Counted from the first letter of the stretch, positions 42,091 to 51,204 are shown. The stretch: DNA of 64,000 nucleotides from RPRB01 sp035501615 (GCA_035501615.1 DATJVY010000088.1:1-64000), one strand, 5' to 3'. Numbers and translations: made by a program. The notes: a model not told the origin generated them from the letters alone.

Positions 42091-43476
42091 TTGCAGAAGA
42101 ACGCATCGATGCGCGCTGTCTTGGTGCTCGGGCTGGCGCTGGTCGCCGCCCTGGCGCTCGTCCTCGTCCCCGCCGCCTTGCCCACCGGCCCGTCGGCCAA
42201 CCTCGACGCCGCCGGAGCGCTCGGGACGGGACGGCTCGGCGCCGGTGCGCTCCTCGTCTTCCTCGGCGGGCTGCTCACCGCGCTGACCCCTTGCGTCTAT
42301 CCGCTCATCCCCATCACCGTCGGCGTGTTCGGCGCGCGGCCGGGCGTCGGGCGCGGCAAGGCGGTGCTCCTCACCTCCAGCTACGTCGTGGGGATGGGCG
42401 TGGTGTTCGCGGTGCTCGGCGTCGTCGCGGCGCGGACCGGCGCGGCCTTCGGCCAGCTGCTCGGGCATCCGGCGGTGGCCATCGGGCTCGCGGTGTTCCT
42501 CCTCGTCCTGGCGGCCAGCATGTTCGGCGCCTTCGAGCTGACGCTTCCCGAGGGGCTCGCGCTCCGGCTGAACTCGGTGGGCGGGGCGGGCCTCGCCGGC
42601 GCCTTCCTCATGGGCAGCGTGGCCGGCTTCCTCGCCGCGCCCTGCACCGGCCCGGTCCTGACTGGCCTGCTCACCTTCGTGGCCACCAGCCGGAGCACCG
42701 CGCTCGGGGCGGGCCTTCTCTTCGTCTACGCGCTCGGCATCGGCGTGCCGTTCTTCCTCATCGGCGTCTTCGCGGTGCGGTTGCCAAAGTCCGGGGCGTG
42801 GATGGACTGGGTGAAGAGCGCGCTCGGCATCCTCCTGGTGGCGCTCGCCGCGACCTACGTCCGGGACGCCTTCCCGGCGCTGCGCGGCGCCGCCGCGTCG
42901 GCAGCGCGCGCCTGGGGTCCGAGCGGTGGGGTGTGGCTCGCGGCCGGGCTCGCCGCGGTGGGCGTGCTCCTCGGCGCGGTGAATCGCCAGTTCGGAGCGG
43001 GCGTCCGCGATGCGGCGCTGAAGGGCGCCGGGGTGGCGCTGGTCGCCGGCGCGGTTCTCCTCCGGCTGTCGGCCCTCAACGTCGGCGTGGAGAGCACTGG
43101 CCTTCTCTGGAACCTGCGCTACGCGGGTGAGGGGGCGAGCCCCTCGCCGGTGGACGCCGCGCTCGCCCGGGCAGCTGCGGAGCACCGTCCGGTGATGATC
43201 GACTTCTTCGCCGAGTGGTGCGCGGCCTGCAAGGAGCTGGACCGCGAGACGTACGTCGCTCCCGCGGTCGTCCAGGAGGCGGAGCGCTTCGTGCGCATCA
43301 AGGTGGACGGCACCAACGCGGTGGATCCGGTCGACGCGCTGTACCAGCGGTTCGGCGTCAACGGCCTGCCGACGGTGGCCTTCGTCTCCTCGGAGGGAAA
43401 GGTCCTGGATGACCCCCGGGTCACGGGATTCCTAGGGCCGGAGAAGTTCGCAGAAGCGATGCGCCAGGTCCGGTAG
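42091..43476 (+). CDS. DsbD-like thiol:disulfide interchange protein lacking the N-terminal alpha domain
   Basis: The 461-residue protein starts with a hydrophobic lead and an eight-helix CcdA/DsbD-beta membrane domain. Its redox cysteines are in LTPCVYPLIPIT and AAPCTGPVL. It ends with a thioredoxin-like gamma domain with WCAACKELDRE. The periplasmic alpha domain of full DsbD, which would sit at the N terminus, is missing. The protein passes electrons from cytoplasmic thioredoxin to periplasmic partners, possibly including the DsbA-like lipoprotein at 51205-52251 or cytochrome maturation proteins. TTG 42091 has GGAG 7 nt upstream; ATG 42109 is the alternative. It is divergent from the isc operon. 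Confidence 0.9.
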   Translation: MQKNASMRAVLVLGLALVAALALVLVPAALPTGPSANLDAAGALGTGRLGAGALLVFLGGLLTALTPCVYPLIPITVGVFGARPGVGRGKAVLLTSSYVVGMGVVFAVLGVVAARTGAAFGQLLGHPAVAIGLAVFLLVLAASMFGAFELTLPEGLALRLNSVGGAGLAGAFLMGSVAGFLAAPCTGPVLTGLLTFVATSRSTALGAGLLFVYALGIGVPFFLIGVFAVRLPKSGAWMDWVKSALGILLVALAATYVRDAFPALRGAAASAARAWGPSGGVWLAAGLAAVGVLLGAVNRQFGAGVRDAALKGAGVALVAGAVLLRLSALNVGVESTGLLWNLRYAGEGASPSPVDAALARAAAEHRPVMIDFFAEWCAACKELDRETYVAPAVVQEAERFVRIKVDGTNAVDPVDALYQRFGVNGLPTVAFVSSEGKVLDDPRVTGFLGPEKFAEAMRQVR

Positions 43477-43596
43477 CCCTCGCCACAGCTCTGTCGCTCG
43501 CTTCCCGGGGGAGGAGGCGGGCGCATAGACTCTCACTCCTGAGGACACGGTGCGGAACGCGCCGACGTCCTCGCGAGGCGGGGAGCCCGAGCGCGG

Positions 43597-45492
43597 ATGG
43601 CGGTCTCGCAAGAGAGGACACTCACGCCGGTGCCGGTCGCACCGCGCGGACCTGCCATCGCCGCCCGGCGCGTGCTGGTCGTCGAGCCCCACGCCTCCAC
43701 GCGGGGGCTCATGCAGTTCGGGCTGGTCCGGGGCGGCTTCCAGGTCACCTCGGTGCGCACCGCCGAGGAGGCCGAGCGTTCCCTCGCCCAGGGGCCCGTG
43801 CCGGCGCTGGTGGTCTGCGAGACGCGCCTCCCCGGGCTCGACGGCGTGACGTTCTGCGCCCGGCTCCGCCGCTCGTCGCTGGCCGAGGTGCCGGTCCTCC
43901 TCCTGACGTCGCAGCCTTCCGAGGCCACCACCGCGCATGCGGTCTCCGCGGGCGCCCACGACGTCCTCGGCAAGCCGCTCTTCGTCGAGGACCTGGTGAC
44001 GCTGGCCCGGCTCGAGTCCTCGCGGGCGCCGGGCAGCCCGACGCTCGTCGCCTCCACCCGCGAGGTCTCCATCGCCGCGGCGCTCCGGGCGCTCCTCGCC
44101 GGCTCCCGCAGCGGCCGGCTCGTGCTCGGCACCAGCGCGGAGCTCCTGTTCCGGGCGGGGCAGGTGGTCTCAGCGCAGGTCCGCAGCATCCAGGGCGAGC
44201 GTGCGCTCCGGCGGATGCTCTTCCTCGGCGAGGGGGCGTACGCCGTCCACCTCGGACCGGTGCGGACCCGCGGCGAGCTCGCGGTCGACCTCCGCGCCCT
44301 CTGCGGTCCGTGGGCGGAGGCGCTCGCGGAGTGGCGCTCGCTGGTGCGGGTGAGCATCCCGCTCGAGGCCGTCCTCTGCCCGGACCTCCGCGCGCTCCTC
44401 GCCCAGATCGCCCAGCTCCCCGAGGAGGTCGAGCCGGTCGTCCGGCTGTTCGACGGCGAGCGGACCGTGCGCGCGGTGGTGCTCGAGTCGTCGCTCCCGG
44501 AGTCGCTGGTCCTGCAGGTCACCAACCGGCTCTATGCCTCGGGCGCCCTGCTCCCGGCGCGGGTGGCGCGCGCCCGGGGCCTCGAGCCCATGCCTCTCCG
44601 GGTCCGCAGCGGCTGGGACGACCCCGTTCCCCGGAGCGTCACCCCCGGACCGGTTCCGGCGGTGCCCTGGGCCACCGGGCAGACGCCCGCCCCGACCCCG
44701 ACGCTCGCGCCCACCGTCGCCGTCTCGACGCTTCCTCCCACCGTGGCGCAGTCGGTGATCGATCCCTTCGCCGCCGACCGGCCTCCCACCGGGCCGATGT
44801 CCGTTCCAGCCGACCTGCCGGTGGTGCCCGGCTGGGAGACCACCTCGGCGGTGGGCGAGATGGAGCGGGCGATGCGCTCGGTGCCGCTCGGGCTCGAGCC
44901 GCTGCCGCCCGCGCCGCCGCGCACCGAGACGCCGGCCCCCGTGCCTGCCACTCCGCGGAGCGCCGCCGCCGCCACGACGGCGCCCCCGCTGCACCGGCCG
45001 CCCACGCCTCCGAGCAGCCCGGTGGCGCTGCATGCCGAGGAGGAATCGCCGCTCGCGGTGGCGGCGCGCGAGGTGGCGCTGGCCCAGGCCCCCTCGGGCC
45101 GATCCGGATGGACCCGCGGGCTGTCGCTCGCCGGGCTGGCGGTGGTCGTCGTCGCGTTCCTCGCGACCACGGTCTGGGTGCGGACCGCCGCGCCTCCGGG
45201 GCCGGCCCACCCGGCGCCCGCCACCCCCGCCTTCGAGACCGAGGTGGACCGCCTGCTCGCCCGGGCGAGGGAGCGGATTGACGCCCGCGACGACACCGGG
45301 GCAGAAGAGGCCGCGATGAGAGCGGCCGCCGTCGACCCCTCGGACGCCCGGGCCTACCTGCTCCTCGGCCGGATGTACCTCCGGCGAGGACGGGTGGACG
45401 CCGCCCGGTCCTCCCTGAACCGCGTCCTGTCCCTGGAGGCCGTGGGCCCCCGGGCGGACGAGGCACGGATGCTGCTCTCGACCATCCCGTAA
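43597..45492 (+). CDS. Degenerate receiver, DUF4388, transmembrane and TPR protein
   Basis: The 631-residue protein has four parts. A CheY-like receiver (about 24-135) has Glu75 in CETRLPGLDG where the phospho-acceptor Asp is expected, and keeps Lys126 (LGKPL). A DUF4388 domain (about 150-255, EVSIAAALRALLAGSRSGRLVL) is frequent in myxobacterial signalling proteins. A long Pro/Ala/Thr-rich linker (about 340-500) leads to a single membrane helix (about 510-530). A C-terminal TPR-like pair of helices includes AYLLLGRMYLRRGRVDAARSSLNRVL. The missing Asp suggests a phosphorylation-independent receiver. The membrane helix would put the TPR in the periplasm if the receiver is cytoplasmic. The yebC gene follows 11 nt later. 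Confidence 0.83.
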   Translation: MAVSQERTLTPVPVAPRGPAIAARRVLVVEPHASTRGLMQFGLVRGGFQVTSVRTAEEAERSLAQGPVPALVVCETRLPGLDGVTFCARLRRSSLAEVPVLLLTSQPSEATTAHAVSAGAHDVLGKPLFVEDLVTLARLESSRAPGSPTLVASTREVSIAAALRALLAGSRSGRLVLGTSAELLFRAGQVVSAQVRSIQGERALRRMLFLGEGAYAVHLGPVRTRGELAVDLRALCGPWAEALAEWRSLVRVSIPLEAVLCPDLRALLAQIAQLPEEVEPVVRLFDGERTVRAVVLESSLPESLVLQVTNRLYASGALLPARVARARGLEPMPLRVRSGWDDPVPRSVTPGPVPAVPWATGQTPAPTPTLAPTVAVSTLPPTVAQSVIDPFAADRPPTGPMSVPADLPVVPGWETTSAVGEMERAMRSVPLGLEPLPPAPPRTETPAPVPATPRSAAAATTAPPLHRPPTPPSSPVALHAEEESPLAVAAREVALAQAPSGRSGWTRGLSLAGLAVVVVAFLATTVWVRTAAPPGPAHPAPATPAFETEVDRLLARARERIDARDDTGAEEAAMRAAAVDPSDARAYLLLGRMYLRRGRVDAARSSLNRVLSLEAVGPRADEARMLLSTIP

Positions 45493-45503
45493 GGGCGAGG
45501 GCC

Positions 45504-46253
45504 ATGTCCGGTCACAACCGTTGGACCAAGATCAAGCGCCAGAAGGAGGCGATGGGCGCGAGCAAGGGGAAGCTCTTCACCAAGCTCATCAAGGAGATCA
45601 CCGTCGCTGCCCGCCTCGGCGGAGGAGACCCGGCCGGCAACGCCCGGCTGCGTGCCGCGATGCTGGCCGCCCGCGAGGCCAACATGCCGGGGGACAACAT
45701 CACCCGGGCGGTGAAGAAGGGCACCGGTGAGCTGGAGGGCGTCCACTACGACGAGGTCACCTACGAGGGCTACGCCCCGGGCGGGGTGGCGGTCCTGGTG
45801 GAGGTGCTGACCGACAACCGCAACCGCACGGCGGGCGACATCCGCGCGACCTTCAGCAAGGGCGGAGGCAACCTCGCCACCGAGGGAGCGGTGGCCTGGA
45901 ACTTCCAGCGCAAGGGCAGCATCGTGGTGAAGCCCGGCCCGAGCGAGGACCGGGTCATGGAGGCGGCGCTCGAGGCGGGGGCCGACGACGTCGTGGCCCA
46001 GGGCGCCGACGGCTTCGAGGTGCGGACCGAGCCCGGGCTCCTCCACCAGGTGTCGGGCGCTCTCGAGAAGTCGGGCCTCCAGCTCGGCGAGCAGCGCTGG
46101 GTCTACCTCCCCCAGAACACGGTGAAGGTCGAGGGCGAGGCGGCCCGGAAGGTGGTCCGCCTGCTCGAGTCGCTGGAGGACAACGACGACGTGCAGAGCG
46201 TCTGGGCCAACGCCGACATCCCCGATCGCGAACTGGAGCAGATGGGAGCGTAG
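45504..46253 (+). CDS. yebC: YebC/PmpR family DNA-binding regulator or translation factor
   Basis: The 249-residue protein begins MSGHNRWTKIKRQKEAMGASKGKLF, the family N terminus, and contains LAAREANMPGDNITRAVKKGTGE, YEGYAPGGVAVLVEVLTDNRNRT and the C-terminal VYLPQNTVKVEG. YebC proteins were described as regulators near ruvC and, more recently, as factors easing ribosome stalling at proline stretches. The ribosome site GGCGAGG is 5 nt from the ATG. The stop overlaps the ruvC GTG by one base, as often seen for yebC-ruvC. Confidence 0.95.
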   Translation: MSGHNRWTKIKRQKEAMGASKGKLFTKLIKEITVAARLGGGDPAGNARLRAAMLAAREANMPGDNITRAVKKGTGELEGVHYDEVTYEGYAPGGVAVLVEVLTDNRNRTAGDIRATFSKGGGNLATEGAVAWNFQRKGSIVVKPGPSEDRVMEAALEAGADDVVAQGADGFEVRTEPGLLHQVSGALEKSGLQLGEQRWVYLPQNTVKVEGEAARKVVRLLESLEDNDDVQSVWANADIPDRELEQMGA

Positions 46254-46843
46254 TGCTACACATCCGTTCCGTGCTCGGTCCGACGCGCGTCCTCGGCATC
46301 GACCCCGGCAGCCGGGTGGTGGGGTGGGGCGTCGTCGAGCGGAGGGGCTCCGGGCTGGGCCACGTCGCCCACGGCGTCCTCGCCCTGGACGTCTCGGCGC
46401 CGCTCGAGCTCCGGCTGGTGGAGCTCTTCGCGCGGCTGAGCGAGACCGTCCTTCGCCACGCTCCGAGCGCGGTCGCGGTGGAGGGCGTGTTCACCTTCCG
46501 GAACGCCCGGAGCGCGCTGGTGCTCGGCCAGGCCCGGGGCGTGGCGCTGCTGGTGGCGGCCCGGGCGGGGCTCCCGGTCCACGAGTACGCGCCGGCCATC
46601 GTGAAGCGCTCGGTGGGCGTGGGAGGCGCGGGAGCGAAGGAGGCGGTGGCCCGCGCGGTGTCGGCCTTCCTCGGTCTGTCCGGCTCGCCCCGGCGCGACG
46701 CGACCGACGCCCTGGCGATCGCGGTGTGTCATCTCCACCGGATGGGCTCGCCCTTCCTGCCGGTGCGCGCCCGCCGTGCTGCGGCGGACCTCGGCACACG
46801 GCTCCGCCCTGCGGTGAGCAGGCCGGCCGGGTCCGGGACGTGA
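46253..46843 (+). CDS. ruvC: Holliday junction resolvase RuvC
   Basis: The 196-residue RNase H-fold nuclease has its four acidic catalytic residues visible: Asp17 in LGIDPGSRVVGW, Glu in VAVEGVF, and the two Asp of RRDATDALAIAVCH. FTFRNARSALVLGQARGV is the family's conserved helix. It resolves four-way junctions held by RuvAB. The GTG at 46253 overlaps the yebC stop; GTG 46271 would remove six residues. The C-terminal 25 residues are Arg/Ala-rich. It is coupled to ruvA by a GTGA overlap. Confidence 0.94.
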   Translation: MLHIRSVLGPTRVLGIDPGSRVVGWGVVERRGSGLGHVAHGVLALDVSAPLELRLVELFARLSETVLRHAPSAVAVEGVFTFRNARSALVLGQARGVALLVAARAGLPVHEYAPAIVKRSVGVGGAGAKEAVARAVSAFLGLSGSPRRDATDALAIAVCHLHRMGSPFLPVRARRAAADLGTRLRPAVSRPAGSGT

Positions 46844-47445
46844 TCGCCGCGCTGCACGGCACCGTGCTCGAGAAGTCCGAGGAGGAGGCCATCATCGAGG
46901 TGGCCGGCGTGGGATACCGGGTGGCGTTCTCGGTCCTCACCCTGGCCCGGCTCCCGCCCGCCGGAGACGCCGTCCGGATCCGCGTCCGGACCGTGGTGCG
47001 TGAGGACGCCCTGGAGCTCTTCGGATTCCTCAGCCCGGTCGAGGAGTCGATGTTCGTGCTCCTCACCACGGTGTCCCACGTCGGCCCCCGGCTGGCGATG
47101 ACGGTGCTCTCCGGCCTCGAGGTGGACGCGCTCGCCAGCGCCATCGAGCGCGGCGAGGTGGCGCGCCTGACCCGCATCCACGGGGTGGGGAAGAAGACCG
47201 CCGAGCGGCTGGTGCTGGAACTCCGAGAAAAGGTGAAGGCGCTCCCCCGCCGTCAGGCCGCGCCGCCGGTCGCGGCCACCGCCGACGAGGGGGCCCGCGC
47301 CGACCTGGTCTCTGCCCTGGCGAACCTCGGGTACCGGCCCTCGCAGGCCGAGGCCGCCGCGGACGAGGCGCTCGAGTCGCTCGGTGCCGCGAGCCTCGAG
47401 GCGCTCCTCCGCGAGGCGCTTCGCACCCTGCGCACGCCGTCCTAG
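46840..47445 (+). CDS. ruvA: Holliday junction branch-migration protein RuvA
   Basis: The 201-residue protein has an OB-fold N terminus (IAALHGTVLEKSEEEAIIEVAGVGYRVAFS). Two helix-hairpin-helix motifs (TTVSHVGPRLAMTVLSG and LTRIHGVGKKTAERLVLEL) follow. A short linker and the RuvB-binding domain III (ADLVSALANLGYRPSQAEAA) complete it. It binds the junction as a tetramer and recruits RuvB. Its GTG start overlaps the ruvC stop (46840-46843). Confidence 0.95.
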   Translation: MIAALHGTVLEKSEEEAIIEVAGVGYRVAFSVLTLARLPPAGDAVRIRVRTVVREDALELFGFLSPVEESMFVLLTTVSHVGPRLAMTVLSGLEVDALASAIERGEVARLTRIHGVGKKTAERLVLELREKVKALPRRQAAPPVAATADEGARADLVSALANLGYRPSQAEAAADEALESLGAASLEALLREALRTLRTPS

Positions 47446-47481
47446 CCGGTGGTACCCTCGTCCGTGCCGCTCGCTCCGCCC

Positions 47482-48498
47482 ATGTCCCGCGCGCCTCCCG
47501 AAGTCGCCAGCCCCGACGAAAAGCGCCTGGAAGCCTCGCTCCGGCCGCGCAACTTCGCGCAGTACGTCGGGCAGACCGCGGTGGTGGAGAAGCTCAAGGT
47601 CTACGTCGCCGCGGCCCGGGCGCGGGGCGAGGCCCTGGACCACTGCCTGTTCTCCGGACCGCCGGGCCTCGGCAAGACGTCGCTCGCCCACATCCTCGCG
47701 GCCGAGCTCGGGGTGGGGCTGCACGTCACCTCCGGGCCGGCGCTGGAGCGGAAGGGGGACCTCACCGGGCTCCTGATCAATCTCCAGCCGCGGGACATCC
47801 TCTTCATCGACGAGATCCACCGGCTGCCCGCGCCGGTCGAGGAGTACCTCTACCCGGCGATGGAGGACTTCCGGCTGGACATCACCATCGACTCGGGGCC
47901 CGCCGCCCGGGCGATGAAGATCGACCTGACGCCCTTCACGCTGGTCGGCGCGACGACCCGCACCGGCCTCCTCACCTCGCCGCTGCGCGACCGCTTCCAG
48001 ATCCAGGAGCGGCTCGACTACTACACTCCCGAGGACCTGGAGGCGATCCTCGGCCGGAGCGCGGGCATCCTCGGGGTGCAGCTCGCCGAGGACGGGGCGC
48101 GGGAGATCGCCACCCGCTCGCGCGGCACCCCGCGGATCGCCAACCGCCTGCTGCGCCGCATCCGCGACTTCGCCGAGGTGGCCGGGGTACGCCGGATCGG
48201 CCGCGACGTCGCCTCCGCCTCCCTGGAGCGGCTGGAGGTGGACCGGAGCGGGCTCGATCCGATGGACCGGCGGATCCTCCTCACCATCCTCGAGAAGTTC
48301 GGCGGAGGCCCGGTGGGGCTGGACACCATCGCCGCCAGCGTGGGTGAGCAGCGCGAGACGGTGGAGGACGTCTACGAGCCGTTCCTCATGCAGGAGGGCT
48401 TCCTCCACCGGACCCCGCGCGGGCGCATCGCCACCGCCCGGTGCTGGCGTTACTTCGACAAGCCGCCGCCGGCGGACCTGCAGGGGGCGCTGTTTTGA
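47482..48498 (+). CDS. ruvB: Holliday junction branch-migration ATPase RuvB
   Basis: The 338-residue AAA+ motor has SLRPRNFAQYVGQ, Walker A GPPGLGKTSLAH, Walker B ILFIDEIHRLP, sensor 1 LVGATTRTGLLTSPLRDRF with the arginine finger region, RSRGTPRIANRLLRR, and the C-terminal winged helix (GFLHRTPRGR). ATG 47482 gives the usual length. GTG 47449 would add eleven residues, and neither start has a clear ribosome site. It pumps DNA through the RuvA-bound junction. The next gene starts inside its stop (TTGA). Confidence 0.95.
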   Translation: MSRAPPEVASPDEKRLEASLRPRNFAQYVGQTAVVEKLKVYVAAARARGEALDHCLFSGPPGLGKTSLAHILAAELGVGLHVTSGPALERKGDLTGLLINLQPRDILFIDEIHRLPAPVEEYLYPAMEDFRLDITIDSGPAARAMKIDLTPFTLVGATTRTGLLTSPLRDRFQIQERLDYYTPEDLEAILGRSAGILGVQLAEDGAREIATRSRGTPRIANRLLRRIRDFAEVAGVRRIGRDVASASLERLEVDRSGLDPMDRRILLTILEKFGGGPVGLDTIAASVGEQRETVEDVYEPFLMQEGFLHRTPRGRIATARCWRYFDKPPPADLQGALF

Positions 48499-49988
48499 CC
48501 GCCCCCGCGGATCCCCCCTCGCCGGCCATCCGGCTCCCGCGCCTCGGGCCCGGGGGCGAGGTGCGGCTGGCCCGCGACTACTTCCACGACCTGGTCCGGG
48601 ACAGCCAGCCCCACCCCGGCCTCTCCGCCGAGCGCGAGCGCTGGCTCCGGAACTGCCGGGTGGAGGGCCGCGAGGAGCGCCTCTTCGAGTTCGAGATGCT
48701 CCTCCGGGGGATGGAGCGGTACTTCAAGCTCCACAACCTGCCCATCGACTCGGTGGCGCGTCCGGTGGTCACCCGCGACTTCTCGGTCGAGCTGCGCGAC
48801 GTGCGCGACGCGCTGGGGCAGGCGATCCGGCTCGCCCGGCGGCTGCTCGATCCCGGCGAGGACCAGCGGATGATGTTTCGCCGCTACGTCCAGGACCAGC
48901 TGGTGGACGATCGTGCCCGCCGCGCGCTCCTCGACGAGGAGCTGGAGGAGGACACGCCACAGGAGAGCCTCTTCCTCCTGCGCCAGAGCTTCGAGTCGCT
49001 CCGCACCGTCATCGACTCGCTGCTCAAGCTGGAGACGGTGAGCTTCCGGGTCTTCCACGAGGTGGGAAACCTCGTGCTCCGCGCCATCCTCCACAACCAG
49101 TACTTCCGGCCCTTCCGACCGCTGGAGTTCTGCCTCGAGTTCGACCGGGTGAAGTCGGTCCCGGTGCTGGACGCGCTGAGGAAGCTGGGTGACCCCGAGC
49201 GGCGGCTCTTCACCACCGTGTTCCTCGGGCTCTTCCGGCTCCTCCACTACCTGGCTTACGTGAAGTCCACCCCCCGCGGGGTCGAGCGGCGGGCGCGGGT
49301 GGTGCTGGCCCTCGTGCGCAGCGAGGCGCTCACCCTCGTCGGCTACCTCCGGACCGAGCTCGCGCCGCGGGTGGGGCTCCGCCGGCACCAGGGGGCGGGG
49401 CTCCGCATCGCCCGTGATCTCTCGCGCCTCGCCGACGAGCTCGGCCGCCGCCTCCGGCAGGAGTCGGAGGATCCGGAGCGGGTGCTCGACATCGCCGCCG
49501 GCGCCGCCGAGCAGCTCAAGGCGCAGGTGGTCCGGCTGGCCGCCGCCGTCGAGGCCCGGCTCCCGCAGGACGAGAGCTTCACCCGGCTGGTCTCGCCGGT
49601 CATCCTCGCCCAGCGACTCCGCAACGACCTCTGGGTGTTCGCCCAGCTGGCCCGCGCCGCGGACGAGGCGCTCGCCTCCCCAGCCGAGGGAGCGGTCGCG
49701 GCCCTCGACGCCCTCGGGGCCTTCCTCTCTTACTTCCAGGACGTCAGCTACCAGCTGCTCCGCTACGGAGACCTCCAGCCCTTCGATCAGTTCACCGCCA
49801 TCCTCCGCGAGGCCGGCGCCATCCCCGCCGGCCCCATGGCGCGGACCCGCCTCGCCGAGGAATGCCGGGCATTCGCCGAGGCCGCCGAGGGTTGCTTCGT
49901 CGCCGTCGGGCGCCGCTCGGACGTGGCCGGGCGCAAGTTCGACGAGTCCCACGCGAAAGCAGTGTTGAAGCGCTTCCAGCAGGTGTAG
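48495..49988 (+). CDS. Conserved-looking hypothetical helical protein (497 aa)
   Basis: The TTG start at 48495 overlaps the ruvB stop by 4 bp; no ATG or GTG lies nearby in frame with a better position. The protein is soluble, almost entirely helical and rich in charged residues, with LHNLPIDSVARPVVTRDFSVEL near residue 80 and an alpha-helical C-terminal half ending RKFDESHAKAVLKRFQQV. No signal peptide, membrane helix or catalytic motif was recognised. Its coupling to ruvABC suggests co-expression but does not indicate a repair function. The stop is inside a direct-repeat region that leads to lpxC. Confidence 0.75.
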   Translation: MTAPADPPSPAIRLPRLGPGGEVRLARDYFHDLVRDSQPHPGLSAERERWLRNCRVEGREERLFEFEMLLRGMERYFKLHNLPIDSVARPVVTRDFSVELRDVRDALGQAIRLARRLLDPGEDQRMMFRRYVQDQLVDDRARRALLDEELEEDTPQESLFLLRQSFESLRTVIDSLLKLETVSFRVFHEVGNLVLRAILHNQYFRPFRPLEFCLEFDRVKSVPVLDALRKLGDPERRLFTTVFLGLFRLLHYLAYVKSTPRGVERRARVVLALVRSEALTLVGYLRTELAPRVGLRRHQGAGLRIARDLSRLADELGRRLRQESEDPERVLDIAAGAAEQLKAQVVRLAAAVEARLPQDESFTRLVSPVILAQRLRNDLWVFAQLARAADEALASPAEGAVAALDALGAFLSYFQDVSYQLLRYGDLQPFDQFTAILREAGAIPAGPMARTRLAEECRAFAEAAEGCFVAVGRRSDVAGRKFDESHAKAVLKRFQQV

Positions 49989-50028
49989 AAAAGTACCCCG
50001 GTGGGACCCAACTGCAGAAAAGTCCCAC
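49987..50028. promoter_or_regulatory. Direct and inverted repeats in the lpxC upstream region
   Basis: AGAAAAGT occurs at 49987-49994 and again at 50016-50023. Overlapping the second copy, GTGGGAC (50001-50007) and GTCCCAC (50022-50028) form a perfect 7-bp inverted repeat with a 14-nt loop. The 169-nt gap before lpxC is otherwise without genes. It may be an operator or transcript end for the ruv group. Confidence 0.4.
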
Positions 50029-50157
50029 AAGACGGATGGTTGCACGATCGTCCGCCTGTGGGTTAAGTGTGCGGACGTTGGCACGTTGCGGCATGCGGGG
50101 GGAATTCCCGGCCGTGCACAACTTCGAAACCGGATCGGTGTCCATCACCCAGAGCTC

Positions 50158-51090
50158 ATGAGCGACGCGTCCTTCCACCAGCGAACCCTGGAGAAACCCG
50201 TCGCCACCCGCGGGGTGGGACTCCACTCCGGCGCCCAGGTCAACCTCACGCTCCGTCCGGCGCCCGCCGACCACGGCATCGTCTTCCACCGCATCGACCT
50301 GCCCGGCGCGCCCGGCATCCCGGCGACCGCGGCCCACGTGGTCGACAGCGCGCTGGCCACCAACCTCGGCAACGGCGAGGCCCGGGTGGGCACGGTCGAG
50401 CACCTGCTCGCGGCGCTGAGCGGCCTCGGCATCGACAACGTCCGGGTCGAGGTGGACGGCCCCGAGGTGCCCATCCTCGATGGAAGCTCGGGCCCGTTCC
50501 TCTACCTGGTCCGCTCGGCCGGCATCCGGATCCTCGAGGAGCCGAAGTCGTTCGTCGTCATCCGGCGGCCGGTGACGCTGCGCGAGGGCGATCGCCAGGC
50601 GTCGATCGGCCCCTGCAACCGGCTCCGCATCGACTGCGCCATCGACTTCCACCATCCGCTGGTGCCGGGCCAGTCGCTGTCCGTCGACTTCTCCGGCAGC
50701 AGCTTCAGCCGCGAGCTCGCCCGGGCGCGGACCTTCGGCTTCCTCAAGGACGTGGAGCGGCTGAAGGCTGCCGGCCTCGCCCGCGGAGGCTCCCTGGAGA
50801 ACGCGATCGTCGTGGACGAGTTCAGCATCCTCAACCCCGAGGGGCTGCGCTATCCGGACGAGTTCGTGCGCCACAAGATGCTCGACGCGCTCGGCGACCT
50901 CGCCCTCTTCGGGCATCCGGTCATCGGTCACCTCCGGGTGAAGAAGAGCGGCCATGCGCTGCACCACCGGCTGGTCAGCCGGGTGCTCGCCGACGCCTCG
51001 TCTCACGCGGTCGTTCGCGCCCGCCGGCGCGAGCTGGAGCGGCTCGACGTGCGGCTCCCCGATTTCGGGCTGGCGCTCGAGTCGATCTGA
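50158..51090 (+). CDS. lpxC: UDP-3-O-acyl-N-acetylglucosamine deacetylase LpxC
   Basis: The 310-residue zinc enzyme begins FHQRTLEKPVATRGVGLHSG and has the first zinc His and base region in RVGTVEHLLAALSGLGIDN, plus DGSSGPF. Further zinc ligands are in RHKMLDALGDLALFG, and the catalytic His is in SGHALHHRLV. It performs the committed step of lipid A synthesis, confirming an outer membrane. ATG 50158 is chosen because the fold starts at once. Unlike in enterobacteria it is not next to ftsZ or secA. Confidence 0.95.
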   Translation: MSDASFHQRTLEKPVATRGVGLHSGAQVNLTLRPAPADHGIVFHRIDLPGAPGIPATAAHVVDSALATNLGNGEARVGTVEHLLAALSGLGIDNVRVEVDGPEVPILDGSSGPFLYLVRSAGIRILEEPKSFVVIRRPVTLREGDRQASIGPCNRLRIDCAIDFHHPLVPGQSLSVDFSGSSFSRELARARTFGFLKDVERLKAAGLARGGSLENAIVVDEFSILNPEGLRYPDEFVRHKMLDALGDLALFGHPVIGHLRVKKSGHALHHRLVSRVLADASSHAVVRARRRELERLDVRLPDFGLALESI

Positions 51091-51204
51091 GACCACTCCG
51101 TCCCCCTCCGGCGGCTGCGCGGGAAGGGCTGCGGCCCCTCCCGGGTTCCTTGCCGGATCGGCCCTTGCGCCGCGATGTCCATTGCTGAAAAGGTGCGCCT
51201 CCCC

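Noticed and set aside
50079..50089. TGGCAC followed by TTGC, resembling a sigma54 promoter before lpxC
   Set aside because: Only 6 nt separate the GG and GC doublets instead of the required 10, so it does not fit the minus-24/minus-12 spacing.
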